Shown piece after piece: positions 17,466 to 26,572 of a stretch of 64,000 nt of DNA. A program made the translations under genes and the position numbers. The stretch comes from Streptomyces sp. NBC_01803 (GTDB taxonomy: Bacteria; Actinomycetota; Actinomycetes; Streptomycetales; Streptomycetaceae). The notes beneath the pieces were generated by a model that made no database searches, was not told the origin of the DNA, and saw only the letters and a list, made by a program, of their open reading frames with translations. Location: assembly GCF_035917415.1 (NCBI RefSeq), contig NZ_CP109073.1, positions 5,574,001 to 5,638,000 of the forward strand, read 5' to 3'. The first letter of the stretch is position 1; the number at the start of each line of letters is the position of its first letter.

Positions 17466-18377
17466 ATGGCACACACCACACGGCGCGGCCGGCGGAGCGC
17501 GGACCCGTGGGGCGAGGCGGCGGGCACGGTGGCGGTCGTCGCGGACGAGACCGGCTTCGCGCTCATGCGGCGGTACGCCTCGTTCCGTTTCACCGACCAC
17601 GCCGGCTATCTGCGCCGCACCGAGGAGCTGCTGCGGTCGATGTCCGGCCGGCACGGGCACACCAGCGTCGCCCTGTTCGACCCGGCCGGCTTCGCCGAGT
17701 TCTGCGAGCGGGAGGGGCTGCCGCCGGACGACTCCGCCAGCCGCGCGCGGTACACGGCGGAGGTGGCCGCCCGGGGCGCCACCGTGCCGTACGAAGGGCA
17801 GCCGCTGGCCCGGCTGGTCCCGGCGCTGCTGGCCGAGACCGTGCGGTGGGAGACCTGGGAGCTGGGCACGGACCTGCTGGCCGCCGCCGGGTCCTGCCCC
17901 CGTTGCGGGGCGCCGATGTCGCGGTGCGCGTTCCAGCGGGCGGCCGGGCTGCTCACCGAGATCCTCCAGCGGGCCGAGCCGGGCACGCACCATCTGGTGT
18001 GCAGCCTCATCGCGGAGACCGGGCCGCTGATGGCGGCGCTGACGGCCGGGCGCGGCGAGGAGGGCTCGCTGGAGCTGCCGGAGCCCGAGGCGCTGGTGCT
18101 GTGCACGTTGCTGGCGGTCGGGGTGGCGACCGGCGACCCGGGCGGGCTGGTGCTGCGCTCGCGCGCCGGGGGAGCGGAGCGCGGGAAGCCCGGGGGATCC
18201 GGGGAGCAGGTGCGCGGCTGGAGCCTGACCGGGGGGCGGCTGCGCGGCCTGAGCGAGGCGGAGGTCTTCGCGGCGTATTGCACCGACGCGCGCACGGGCG
18301 AGCCGGTGCCGCCCGAGCACGGCGTGGTCTACCGGGGAGCGGAGGACGTCGGCCCCGGCCGCTGCGCGGAGCCGTGA
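17466..18377 (+). CDS. Conserved hypothetical protein with a CxxC pair
   Basis: A 303-residue soluble protein I cannot assign. It has an N-terminal alpha/beta part (to about 150). A possible metal-binding knuckle follows, CPRCGAPMSRC, near residues 144-154. The C-terminal half is helical, with an Arg/Gly-rich loop near 235-255. No signal peptide or membrane helix is visible. A GGGGGAG sequence precedes the ATG. The same-strand neighbour upstream is acetoacetyl-CoA synthetase. The stop codon lies inside a perfect stem-loop shared with the convergent ptsI gene. Confidence 0.7.
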   Translation: MAHTTRRGRRSADPWGEAAGTVAVVADETGFALMRRYASFRFTDHAGYLRRTEELLRSMSGRHGHTSVALFDPAGFAEFCEREGLPPDDSASRARYTAEVAARGATVPYEGQPLARLVPALLAETVRWETWELGTDLLAAAGSCPRCGAPMSRCAFQRAAGLLTEILQRAEPGTHHLVCSLIAETGPLMAALTAGRGEEGSLELPEPEALVLCTLLAVGVATGDPGGLVLRSRAGGAERGKPGGSGEQVRGWSLTGGRLRGLSEAEVFAAYCTDARTGEPVPPEHGVVYRGAEDVGPGRCAEP

Positions 18378-18408
18378 CCGGGCGGGGCGCGTCGCCCCGC
18401 CCGGTCAC
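18374..18408. terminator. Bidirectional terminator between the CxxC protein and ptsI
   Basis: GTGACCGGGCGGGGCG (18374-18389) and CGCCCCGCCCGGTCAC (18393-18408) form a perfect 16-bp stem with a 3-nt loop. It lies between two convergent genes, and its left arm includes the upstream stop codon. Confidence 0.8.
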
Positions 18409-18411
18409 CGG

Positions 18412-20088
18412 TCACTCGCCGGAGAGCACTCCCCGGGCGGCCGTGCGGGCCTCCTCGGCGCTGTCCGCCGCGCGGGCCGCGGCGGCGGCGCGCTCGCACT
18501 GCGCCAGGGTGTGCTTGGCCAGCGTGGCCCGCACCGGGGCGATCGCCGCGGCGCCCATGGACAGGCTGGTGACGCCGAGGCCGGTCAGCACACAGGCCAG
18601 CAGCGGATCGGCGGCGGCCTCGCCGCAGACCCCGCAGCTCTTGCCCTCGGCCCCGGCCGCCTCGGCGGCCAGCGCGACGAGGTCCAGCAGGGCGGGCTGC
18701 CACGGATCCTGGAGCCGGGAGACGGCGCCGATCTGACGGTCGGCCGCGAAGGTGTACTGGGCGAGGTCGTTGGTGCCCAGCGAGAGGAACTCGACCTCCT
18801 GGAGGATCGCCCGCGCCCGCAGCGCGGCGGACGGGATCTCCACCATGGCGCCGTATTTGGCACGCAGCCCGGCCGCGCGGCAGGCGTCGGCGAACGCCCG
18901 GGCGTCGGCCCGGTCGGCGACCATGGGCGCCATGACCTCCAGGTAGACCGGCAGCTCCTCGGCCGCCCGCGCCAGGGCCCGCAGCTGTGTGCCGAGCACC
19001 TCGGGGTGGGCGAGCAGCGCCCGCAGCCCCCGCACGCCGAGCGCGGGGTTCGGCTCGTCGCCCGGCGTGAGAAACGGCAGCGGCTTGTCCGCGCCCGCGT
19101 CCAGCACCCGCACCACGACCCGTCCCTCGGGGAACGCCTCCAGCACCTCCCGGTAGACGGCGACCTGGTGATCCTCCGGGGGAGCGCCCGCCCCGCTCGA
19201 CTGATCGAAGAAGAGGAACTCCGTGCGGAACAGCCCCACGCCCTCCGCGCCCGCCGCCACGGCCGCGGCGACGTCGCCCGGACCGCCGATGTTCGCCAGC
19301 AGCGGCACCTTGTGGCCGTCCGAGGTGGCGCCTGGACCCGTGCTCTCGGCGAGCGCCGCCCGGCGCTCCGCCGCCGCCACGGCCAGGGCCGCGCGCTCCT
19401 CGCCGCTCGGGTTCACCACCACCTCGCCCGTGCTGCCGTCCACCGCGACGACCATGCCCTCCGCGATCTGGCGCGCCTCCGGCAGCGCCACCACGGCCGG
19501 CACCCCCAGGGAGCGCGCCAGGATGGCGCTGTGACTGGTCGGGCTGCCCTCCTCGGTGATGAAGCCCAGGACCAGCGAGGGATCGAGCAGGGCGGTGTCG
19601 GCCGGCGCCAGGTCCCGGGCGATCAGCACGTACGGCTCGTCGCTGTCCGGCACGCCCGGGATCGGCACACCGAGCAGCCGCGCCACGATCCGGTTGCGCA
19701 CGTCGTCCAGGTCCGCCACCCGCCCCGCCAGATACTCCCCGGCGGCAGCCAGCAGGGCCCGGTAGGCGGCGAAGGCGTCGAACACCGCGCGCTCCGCCGG
19801 GGCGCCCACGGAGATCCGGCGCTCCACGTCGGCCATCAGCTCGGGGTCCGCCGCCATCAGCGCCTGGGCCTCCAGGACTGCCTGGGCCTCGCCCCCGGCG
19901 AGCTGGCCCCGCGCGTTCAGATCGGCGGCCACCGCCTGCGCCGCCCGCCGGGCCCGGGCGAGCTCGCGCGGCGCCTCCTCGTCGGAGATCCGTCCGTCCG
20001 GCGGCTCCAGCACCGCCGTACCCATGTGTCTGACCTCGCCGATCGCCACTCCGTGGCTGACCCCGACGCCTCTTAGCCTGGTCCGCAT
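18412..20088 (-). CDS. ptsI: PTS enzyme I (phosphoenolpyruvate-protein phosphotransferase)
   Basis: A 558-residue cytosolic enzyme I that transfers phosphate from PEP to HPr. The N-terminal HPr-binding and swivel part carries the phosphorylated His in GSPTSHSAILAR (His186). The C-terminal PEP-binding barrel has MVEIPSA, GTNDLAQYTFAADR and the CGVCGEAA active-site segment. Length is normal for the family. In Streptomyces coelicolor ptsI is paired with crr (IIA-Glc). Here the 160 bp between ptsI and the CDP-alcohol transferase gene contain no crr-like ORF, so enzyme I appears to stand alone. It is convergent with 17466-18377. Confidence 0.95.
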   Translation of the reverse strand: MRTRLRGVGVSHGVAIGEVRHMGTAVLEPPDGRISDEEAPRELARARRAAQAVAADLNARGQLAGGEAQAVLEAQALMAADPELMADVERRISVGAPAERAVFDAFAAYRALLAAAGEYLAGRVADLDDVRNRIVARLLGVPIPGVPDSDEPYVLIARDLAPADTALLDPSLVLGFITEEGSPTSHSAILARSLGVPAVVALPEARQIAEGMVVAVDGSTGEVVVNPSGEERAALAVAAAERRAALAESTGPGATSDGHKVPLLANIGGPGDVAAAVAAGAEGVGLFRTEFLFFDQSSGAGAPPEDHQVAVYREVLEAFPEGRVVVRVLDAGADKPLPFLTPGDEPNPALGVRGLRALLAHPEVLGTQLRALARAAEELPVYLEVMAPMVADRADARAFADACRAAGLRAKYGAMVEIPSAALRARAILQEVEFLSLGTNDLAQYTFAADRQIGAVSRLQDPWQPALLDLVALAAEAAGAEGKSCGVCGEAAADPLLACVLTGLGVTSLSMGAAAIAPVRATLAKHTLAQCERAAAAARAADSAEEARTAARGVLSGE

Positions 20089-20249
20089 GTCACCCGCCTC
20101 GCTGTGCCGTTTGAGTGCGGCAAATCACACCGAAGCCTAATTCATCTCTCCCCGGCCGCTCCGGGGGGCGCCCTGCTCCCATCCGCCGTGGGGCGGCCCG
20201 GTATGGTCAGAGCGCACAACGCCGGCTCGGGGTATCAGGAGGCGTCCGG

Positions 20250-20858
20250 GTGGAGGTCCAGGAGACGCGCGTTCAGACGGATCGGGTCCTCACCATTCCC
20301 AACGTCCTGAGCATGGCCCGGCTGGCGGGCGTGCCGGTGTTCCTGTGGCTCGTCCTCTCCCCGGTCTTCGACGGCCCCGATCTCGACGGCTGGGCGCTGC
20401 TGCTCCTGGCCGTCAGCGGGGTGAGCGACTATCTGGACGGCAAGCTGGCCCGCCGCTGGAACCAGATCAGCGCCCTCGGCCGCATCCTGGACCCCGCCGC
20501 CGACCGGCTCTACATCCTGTCCACCCTCATCGGCCTCACCTGGCGCGACATTCTCCCGGTGTGGCTCACGACACTCCTGCTCGCCCGCGAACTGATGCTC
20601 CTGGTGACCGTGTGGCGCCTGGACCGGCACGGATACGCCCCGCCGCAGGTGAATTTCCTCGGGAAGGCGGCGACATTCAACCTGATGTACGCCTTCCCGT
20701 TGCTGCTGCTCAGTGACGGAAGTAGCTGGGTGGCATCACTCGCTGCTATTTTCGGATGGGCGTTCGCCGGCTGGGGTACAGCGCTCTATTGGTGGGCAGG
20801 GATTCTCTACGTGGTTCAAGTCCGCCGTCTCCTGAAGGCGGATGCCACCTCCGACTAG
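20250..20858 (+). CDS. CDP-alcohol phosphatidyltransferase
   Basis: A 202-residue integral membrane enzyme of phospholipid synthesis. It carries the family signature within SDYLDGKLARRW followed by GRILDPAADR, which supplies the four Asp ligands. About five to six hydrophobic helices follow. It would transfer a phosphatidyl group from CDP-diacylglycerol to an alcohol; the acceptor (glycerol-3-phosphate, inositol-phosphate or other) is not clear. GTG 20250 is chosen because CAGGAGG ends 7 nt upstream; earlier in-frame codons lack an RBS and family similarity. It precedes the sugar nucleotidyltransferase gene by 134 bp and is divergent from ptsI. Confidence 0.88.
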   Translation: MEVQETRVQTDRVLTIPNVLSMARLAGVPVFLWLVLSPVFDGPDLDGWALLLLAVSGVSDYLDGKLARRWNQISALGRILDPAADRLYILSTLIGLTWRDILPVWLTTLLLARELMLLVTVWRLDRHGYAPPQVNFLGKAATFNLMYAFPLLLLSDGSSWVASLAAIFGWAFAGWGTALYWWAGILYVVQVRRLLKADATSD

Positions 20859-20992
20859 TCCGCTCTGCCAAGTGACGCAGGGGCCTGGCGCCCGCACGTG
20901 CCGCACATACCGGGGAGCCACCCCGGGCCCGGGCCCCTCCGGACGGGCGCGGTCGGAGTGACTGTCGACTCCCCAAGGAGGACACTTCCGAT

Positions 20993-23488
20993 ATGAAGGC
21001 CGTCGTAATGGCTGGTGGCGAAGGCACCCGGCTTCGCCCGATGACCGCGAGCATGCCCAAGCCCCTGCTTCCCGTGGCGAACCGCCCGATCATGGAGCAC
21101 GTGCTCCGGCTGCTGAAGCGGCACGGGCTTACCGAGACCGTCGTCACAGTGCAATTCCTCGCCTCCCTCGTGAAGAACTATTTCGGGGACGGTGAGGAAC
21201 TCGGGATGGATCTCACTTACGCACATGAAGAAAAGCCACTGGGCACGGCCGGAAGTGTGAAGAATGCCGAGGACGCGCTCAAGAGCGACTCATTCCTGGT
21301 GATCTCCGGTGACGCGCTCACCGATTTCGACCTGACCGATCTCATCCGGTACCACCGGGAGCGCGGCGCCCTGGTGACTGTCTGCCTGACCCGTGTTCCC
21401 AATCCCCTGGAGTTCGGGATCACCATCGTCGACGAGGACGGTCGCGTCGACCGGTTCCTGGAGAAGCCCACCTGGGGGCAGGTGTTCTCGGACACCGTGA
21501 ACACCGGCATCTACGTGATGGAGCCCGAGGTCTTCGACTACGTCGACCCGGACGTCCCGGTCGACTGGTCGGGCGACGTCTTCCCCCGCCTCATGAAGGA
21601 GGGCAAGCCGGTCTACGGCTATGTCGCCGAGGGGTACTGGGAGGACGTCGGCACCCACGAGAGCTACGTCAAGGCGCAGGCCGACGTGCTGGAGGGGAAG
21701 GTCGACGTCGAGATAGACGGCTTCGAGATCTCGCCCGGCGTCTGGATCGCCGAGGGCGCCGAGGTCCACCCCGACGCCAAGCTCAGGGGGCCGCTCTACA
21801 TCGGTGACTACGCGAAGATCGAGGCCGGCGCGGAGATCCGCGAGCACACGGTCATCGGCTCGAACGTGGTCGTCAAGGCCGACGCCTTCCTGCACCGGGC
21901 AGTCGTTCACGACAACGTCTACATCGGTCCGCAGACCAATCTGCGCGGCTGCGTCGTCGGCAAGAACACCGACATCATGCGCGCGGCCCGGATCGAGGAC
22001 GGCGCGGTCATCGGTGACGAGTGCCTGGTCGGCGAGGAGTCCATCGTCCAGGGGAACGTCCGCGTCTACCCGTTCAAGACGATCGAGGCCGGCGCCTTCG
22101 TCAACACCTCCGTCATCTGGGAGGCACGCGGCCAGGCCAACCTCTTCGGCGCCCGCGGCGTCTCCGGCATCCTGAACGTCGAGATCACCCCCGAGCTCGT
22201 CGTCCGCCTCGCCAGCGCCTACGCCACCACGCTGAAGAAGGGGTCCACGGTCACCACCGCCCGCGACCACTCCCGAGGCGCCCGCGCCCTGAAGCGCGCC
22301 GTCATCTCGGCGCTCCAGGCCAGCGCGATCGACGTCCGCGACCTGGAGAACGTGCCGCTGCCCGTCGCCCGCCAGCAGACCGCGCGCGGCAGTGCCGGCG
22401 GCGTCATGATCCGCACCACGCCGGGCGTGCCGGACTCCGTCGACATCATGTTCTTCGACGAGCGCGGCGCGGACCTCTCCCAGGCCGGCCAGCGCAAGCT
22501 GGACCGCGTCTACGCCCGCCAGGAGTACCGCCGGGCGTTCCCCGGCGAGATCGGCGACCTGCGTTTCCCCGCCAGCGTCTTCGACGCCTACGCCGGCTCC
22601 GTGCTGCGCGCCGTCGACACCACCGGCGTCGCCGAGTCCGGGCTGAAGATCGTCGTCGACGCCGCCAACGGCAGCGCCGGCCTGGTTCTGCCGAGCCTGC
22701 TGGGCCGGCTCGGCGTGGACGCGCTCACCATCAACCCCGGCCTGGACGAGGCGCGCCCCACCGAGACCGCCGACGTCCGGCGCGCCGGTCTGGTGCGGCT
22801 CGGCGAGATCGTCTCCTCCGCCCGCGCCGCCTTCGGCGTCCGTTTCGACCCGGTCGGCGAGCGGCTGGCCCTGGTCGACGAGCGGGGCCGGATCATCGAG
22901 GACCAGCGGGCCCTGCTGGTCATGCTCGATCTGGTGGCCGCCGAGCGCCGCAGCGGGCGCGTGGCGCTGCCGGTGACCACCACCCGCATCGCCGAGCAGG
23001 TCGCCGCCTACCACGGCACCCAGGTGGAGTGGACCACCACCTCGCCCGACGATCTGACCCGGGTCGCCCACAAGGAGGGCTCGGTCTTCGGCGGCGACGG
23101 TCAGGGCGGCTTCATCATCCCCGAGTTCAGCAGCGTCTTCGACGCCACCGCGGCCTTCGCCCGGCTCATCGGCCTGGTGGCCCGCACCCAGCTCTCCCTC
23201 AGCCAGATCGACGCCCGCATCCCGCGCGCCCACGTCCTGCGCCGGGATGTCGCCACACCCTGGGCGATCAAGGGCCTGGTCATGCGCCGCGTCGTGGAGG
23301 CCGCCGGGGACCGTTCCATCGACATCACCGACGGCGTGCGGGTGGTCGAGCCGGACGGCCGGTGGGTGCTGGTGCTGCCCGACCCGGCCGAGGCCGTCAC
23401 CCACCTGTGGGCCGAGGGACCGGACGACGCCGCCGCGTCGGAGCTGCTCGACCACTGGGCGGGTGTGGTGGACAGCGCGGAGCGGTGA
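20993..23488 (+). CDS. Mannose-1-phosphate guanylyltransferase / phosphomannomutase-like protein
   Basis: An 831-residue protein. An NTP-transferase domain (1-235, with [13 protein letters not shown]) is followed by a left-handed hexapeptide beta-helix (about 250-370) and a phosphohexomutase-like region (about 385-831). The N-terminal part would make a nucleotide-sugar, most likely GDP-mannose, for mannosylated lipids and glycans. In the mutase-like half the position of the phosphoserine loop (TASHNP type) reads [10 protein letters not shown], and the Ser is absent. That half is probably not a working mutase and may be regulatory. AAGGAGG precedes ATG 20993. The gene opens a conserved actinobacterial block that continues with DUF881-Sbp-DUF881. 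Confidence 0.9.
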   Translation: MKAVVMAGGEGTRLRPMTASMPKPLLPVANRPIMEHVLRLLKRHGLTETVVTVQFLASLVKNYFGDGEELGMDLTYAHEEKPLGTAGSVKNAEDALKSDSFLVISGDALTDFDLTDLIRYHRERGALVTVCLTRVPNPLEFGITIVDEDGRVDRFLEKPTWGQVFSDTVNTGIYVMEPEVFDYVDPDVPVDWSGDVFPRLMKEGKPVYGYVAEGYWEDVGTHESYVKAQADVLEGKVDVEIDGFEISPGVWIAEGAEVHPDAKLRGPLYIGDYAKIEAGAEIREHTVIGSNVVVKADAFLHRAVVHDNVYIGPQTNLRGCVVGKNTDIMRAARIEDGAVIGDECLVGEESIVQGNVRVYPFKTIEAGAFVNTSVIWEARGQANLFGARGVSGILNVEITPELVVRLASAYATTLKKGSTVTTARDHSRGARALKRAVISALQASAIDVRDLENVPLPVARQQTARGSAGGVMIRTTPGVPDSVDIMFFDERGADLSQAGQRKLDRVYARQEYRRAFPGEIGDLRFPASVFDAYAGSVLRAVDTTGVAESGLKIVVDAANGSAGLVLPSLLGRLGVDALTINPGLDEARPTETADVRRAGLVRLGEIVSSARAAFGVRFDPVGERLALVDERGRIIEDQRALLVMLDLVAAERRSGRVALPVTTTRIAEQVAAYHGTQVEWTTTSPDDLTRVAHKEGSVFGGDGQGGFIIPEFSSVFDATAAFARLIGLVARTQLSLSQIDARIPRAHVLRRDVATPWAIKGLVMRRVVEAAGDRSIDITDGVRVVEPDGRWVLVLPDPAEAVTHLWAEGPDDAAASELLDHWAGVVDSAER

Positions 23489-23547
23489 CCCCGGGGCCCT
23501 GATCGCGCCCCGGACCCATTCGGCCCAACGGGGGGCGCCGTGCGACG

Positions 23548-24537
23548 ATGTCCGCCATGCCACCGCAGGAGCCCGGACACCGCGCCCCGGCGCGCCCCGA
23601 CGCCTCCATGTCGCTGCTGACCGCCGTCATGAACCACACCCTCGACGAGGGATACGCCCAGGCGGCGGCCAGACGGAAGGCCGAAGGCCGGTCGGACCTG
23701 CCGCGCTCCACGCGCGCCAGACTCTGGCTGGCCGCCGGCCTGGTGCTGGCGGCCCTGGTCGTCACCCTGGGCGCCGCACAGGCCCGTGAGGCCGCCCCCG
23801 CCGTCGCCCGGGAGCGGCAGGAGCTGCTGGACCGCGTGGCGGCGGGCACCGAGGCGCTGGACGATCTCCAGGCCGAGGTGGGCGCCCTGCGCGAGGATGT
23901 CGCCGCCCGCCAGCGCGAGGCGCTGGGCGCCGCCGACGCGGGCCGGGGCGACCTCATCGCCCTCCTGGCCGGCGCCACCGCCGTCGAGGGCCCCGGCGTC
24001 GAGCTCACCGTCGACGACGCCGAGGACGCCGAGGACGCCGACCAGGGGGCCGGGGGCGGCCCCGGCGGCTTCTCGAACACCGGTCGGGTCCGTGACCGCG
24101 ACCTCCAGCGCGTCGTCAACGGGCTGTGGCAGGCCGGCGCGGAGGCCATAGCGGTCAACGGCAGGCGGCTCACCGCGCTGTCCGCGATCCGCGCCGCCGG
24201 CGACGCCGTCCTTGTCGACAACCGGCCCCTCGCCCCGCCCTACACGCTGCTCGCCGTCGGTGCCGGCCAGGAGATGGCCGCCGCGTTCGAGGCGTCCGCC
24301 GAGGGACGGTATCTCGGCGTGCTGCGCGACAGCTACGGTCTCCGGACCGCCCTGTCCGTGCGGGACGACCTGCGCCTGCCGGCCGCCCCCGGCGTGACCA
24401 CGCGCAGCGCCCGGCCCGTTCTCCCGCCCGAGGACCCACGGGCTGAGGACCCGCCTGAAGACTCCGTGCCTGAGGACCTCCCGTCTCAGGACGCCTCGCC
24501 TCAAGACGCCCCGCCTCAAGAAAGTAGTGCGCCGTGA
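23548..24537 (+). CDS. DUF881 membrane-anchored protein (first copy)
   Basis: A 329-residue protein with a cytoplasmic N-terminus, one TM helix (about residues 57-78), a short coiled coil (about 82-130) and a DUF881 domain (about 135-285). The C-terminal 40 residues are a degenerate Pro-Glu-Asp/Ser-Gln-Asp repeat. DUF881 proteins flank the small basic protein gene in actinobacteria and Firmicutes and are thought to act at the membrane in division or cell-surface processes, but the function is not established. The stop overlaps the next GTG (GTGA, 24534-24537), so translation is coupled. ATG 23557 is an alternative start three codons in. Confidence 0.85.
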   Translation: MSAMPPQEPGHRAPARPDASMSLLTAVMNHTLDEGYAQAAARRKAEGRSDLPRSTRARLWLAAGLVLAALVVTLGAAQAREAAPAVARERQELLDRVAAGTEALDDLQAEVGALREDVAARQREALGAADAGRGDLIALLAGATAVEGPGVELTVDDAEDAEDADQGAGGGPGGFSNTGRVRDRDLQRVVNGLWQAGAEAIAVNGRRLTALSAIRAAGDAVLVDNRPLAPPYTLLAVGAGQEMAAAFEASAEGRYLGVLRDSYGLRTALSVRDDLRLPAAPGVTTRSARPVLPPEDPRAEDPPEDSVPEDLPSQDASPQDAPPQESSAP

Positions 24538-24866
24538 TCGCCGTTCTGGGACTCGTCCTGGGAGTCGTGGTCGGAATCCTCACTCGCCCGGTGGTCCCGA
24601 CCGGCGTCGAGCCGTACCTGCCCATCGCCGTGGTCGCCGCCCTGGACGCCGTGTTCGGCGGGCTGCGCGCCATGCTGGACGGGATGTTCGACGACAAGGT
24701 CTTCGTGGTGTCGTTCCTGTCGAACGTCACGGTGGCCGCGCTGATCGTCTTCCTGGGCGACAAGCTCGGCGTCGGCGCCCAGCTCTCCACAGGCGTCGTC
24801 GTGGTCCTCGGCATCCGGATCTTCTCCAACGCGGCGGCCATCCGCCGCCACGTCTTCGGGGCGTGA
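24534..24866 (+). CDS. sbp: Small basic protein Sbp (DUF1290)
   Basis: A 110-residue membrane protein with three hydrophobic helices (about 2-20, 25-44 and 57-95). It carries the conserved GILTRPVVPTGVEPYLPIA-like start and the ALDAVFGGLRAMLDG segment of the DUF1290/Sbp family. It is sandwiched between two DUF881 genes, the standard arrangement in actinobacteria. It overlaps the upstream gene by 4 bp and lies 4 bp before the next. Its role is unknown; the operon is usually linked to division or envelope functions. Confidence 0.88.
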   Translation: MIAVLGLVLGVVVGILTRPVVPTGVEPYLPIAVVAALDAVFGGLRAMLDGMFDDKVFVVSFLSNVTVAALIVFLGDKLGVGAQLSTGVVVVLGIRIFSNAAAIRRHVFGA

Positions 24867-24870
24867 CCCG

Positions 24871-25629
24871 GTGACCGACGAACACACCGACCCGGCCCCC
24901 GGCCCCCGCCTCACCGGGCGCCGCGCCCTGCTGGCCGGCCTGTGGCCGCCGCGCGCCACCCGGGGCCAGCTCGTCGCCGCCGTGCTGCTGTTCGTGCTCG
25001 GCCTGGGCCTGGCGATCCAGGTGCGGGCGGCGGGCAGCGAGGAGACGGCGCTGCGCGGCGCCCGCCGGGAGGACCTGGTGCGCATCCTCAGCGACCTGGA
25101 CGACCGCGCCGCCCGCCTGGAGGACGAGCGCGCCGCGCTGGAGGACCAGCGCACCGAGCTGGAGACCAGCTCCGACCAGGCCGAGGAGGCCCGGCGGCAG
25201 GCCCTGGAACGCGAACGGCAGCTGGGCGTCCTGGCCGGCACGGTCGCCGCCGAGGGCCCGGGCATCACTCTGCGCATCGACGATCCATGGGGCACCGTCG
25301 AGGCCGATATGCTGCTCGACGCGGTGCAGGAACTGCGCGCCGCGGGCGCCGAGGCCATCCAGATCAACGACGTGCGGATCGTGGCCGGCACCTCCTTCGT
25401 GAACGACGGCGACGAGGTGCTCATCGACGGCCGCCCCGCCGACGCGCCGTTCCTGGTCGAGGCCATCGGCCGGCCGCAGGATCTGGAGCCCGCTCTGAGC
25501 ATCCCCGGGGGTGTGGTGCAGTCCCTGGAGAACGAGCAGGCGGAGGTGGACTTGGCACGGCCCGACAAGGTCGTCGTGGACGCCTTGCGATCGGCGGAGC
25601 AGCCTGACTACGCTCAGTCGTCATCGTGA
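24871..25629 (+). CDS. DUF881 membrane-anchored protein (second copy)
   Basis: A 252-residue paralogue of the protein at 23548. One TM helix lies at about residues 33-51, a coiled coil rich in Glu/Arg at about 60-115, and the DUF881 domain at about 118-225 (AAGAEAIQINDVRI and VLIDGRPADAPF). The GTG start is 4 bp after sbp, so the three genes form one operon. It is shorter than the first copy and lacks the acidic repeat tail. Confidence 0.85.
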   Translation: MTDEHTDPAPGPRLTGRRALLAGLWPPRATRGQLVAAVLLFVLGLGLAIQVRAAGSEETALRGARREDLVRILSDLDDRAARLEDERAALEDQRTELETSSDQAEEARRQALERERQLGVLAGTVAAEGPGITLRIDDPWGTVEADMLLDAVQELRAAGAEAIQINDVRIVAGTSFVNDGDEVLIDGRPADAPFLVEAIGRPQDLEPALSIPGGVVQSLENEQAEVDLARPDKVVVDALRSAEQPDYAQSSS

Positions 25630-25783
25630 CCGACCGCACCGGGGCCGCCGCACTTCGGTGGCGCTCGGTGAGGGAAACTGAACGGGGGCCGTGGACGTTG
25701 TCAGGACGTCCTGTACGGCCGGTGAGAGACAATGGACCGCCCCGTCCGCAGACGGGTCGGGCTAGGTGCGAGGGGAATCGCTG

Positions 25784-26494
25784 GTGAGCTTTTTCGCTAA
25801 GTTGTTCGGCAGGCGTCAGAGTGGCGCGCACAGCGCCACACGGCCGCGCGCCCGCCAGCATGGCGAGACGCCGCCGGCGTCCGGTGCCGAGCCGGGCCGC
25901 CCGTTGTTCCGGGACGAGGTCGGCGCCCCCGGCGGCATAGGCTCCCAGGGCTCCGGCGGGCATCAGCAGACGGTCACGTGTTCCCGCTGCGGGCACCGCT
26001 CGGCCGCCACCAGCCGGTTCTGCTCCAACTGCGGGAACGCCCTGCGGCCCGGCATGGACGGCTCCTCGGAGACGACGTCCACGATCTCCATCAGCGGGCT
26101 GGAGGCGTACGAGGCCGAGATCACCGGCCAGCACCCGTCACCGGCGCTCTCCCCGGAGGCCCAGGCGGCTGTGGAGGCCCTGCCGCCCGGCTCCGCGCTG
26201 CTCATCGTGCGGCGCGGGCCGAACTCGGGGAGCCGCTTCCTGCTCGACGGCGAGGTGACCACCGCCGGGCGCCATCCGCACAGCGACATCTTCCTGGACG
26301 ACGTCACGGTCTCCCGCCGCCATGTGGAGTTCCGGCGGCAGCCGGACGGTGGCTTCACGGTGAGTGACGTCGGGAGCCTCAACGGCACCTATGTCAACCG
26401 CGAGCCGATCGACTCGGTCGTGCTGGCCAACGGCGACGAGGTCCAGATCGGGAAATACCGGCTGGTGTTCTTCGCCAGCAGGCAGGGATTCTGA
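25784..26494 (+). CDS. GarA/OdhI-like FHA-domain protein with zinc ribbon
   Basis: A 236-residue cytosolic protein. A zinc-ribbon-like unit (CSRCGH then CSNCG, about residues 65-87) is followed by a phosphorylation-type motif SETTST (residues 95-100). A C-terminal FHA domain (about 140-230) carries GRHPHSD, SRRHVEF and SLNGTYVN. In mycobacterial GarA and corynebacterial OdhI, a Ser/Thr kinase phosphorylates the ETT motif, the FHA domain binds it, and inhibition of 2-oxoglutarate and glutamate enzymes is relieved. The same switch is likely here. GTG 25784 with AGGGGAA 7 nt upstream is preferred over GTG 25766. Gene order next to DUF881/Sbp and upstream of DUF151, MerR and gcvP matches the mycobacterial garA region. 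Confidence 0.85.
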   Translation: MSFFAKLFGRRQSGAHSATRPRARQHGETPPASGAEPGRPLFRDEVGAPGGIGSQGSGGHQQTVTCSRCGHRSAATSRFCSNCGNALRPGMDGSSETTSTISISGLEAYEAEITGQHPSPALSPEAQAAVEALPPGSALLIVRRGPNSGSRFLLDGEVTTAGRHPHSDIFLDDVTVSRRHVEFRRQPDGGFTVSDVGSLNGTYVNREPIDSVVLANGDEVQIGKYRLVFFASRQGF

Positions 26495-26499
26495 GCCTC

Positions 26500-26523
26500 C
26501 GCGGGGCGCGTGCGCGCCCCGCG
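26500..26523 (+). terminator. Stem-loop after the FHA gene
   Basis: CGCGGGGCGCG (26500-26510) and CGCGCCCCGCG (26513-26523) are perfect complements across 2 nt, starting 5 bp after the FHA stop. It probably separates this gene from the promoter of the DUF151 gene. Confidence 0.6.
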
Positions 26524-26560
26524 GGGGGTGCTCGACTATCCAAATGCCCCGGGCACCGCC

Positions 26561-26566
26561 TAGGGT
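26561..26566 (+). promoter_or_regulatory. -10 element (TAGGGT), probable leaderless promoter of the DUF151 gene
   Basis: TAGGGT matches TANNNT and ends 6 nt before GTG 26573. No Shine-Dalgarno sequence is present. The mRNA probably begins at the start codon. Confidence 0.5.
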
Positions 26567-26572
26567 TGCTGT

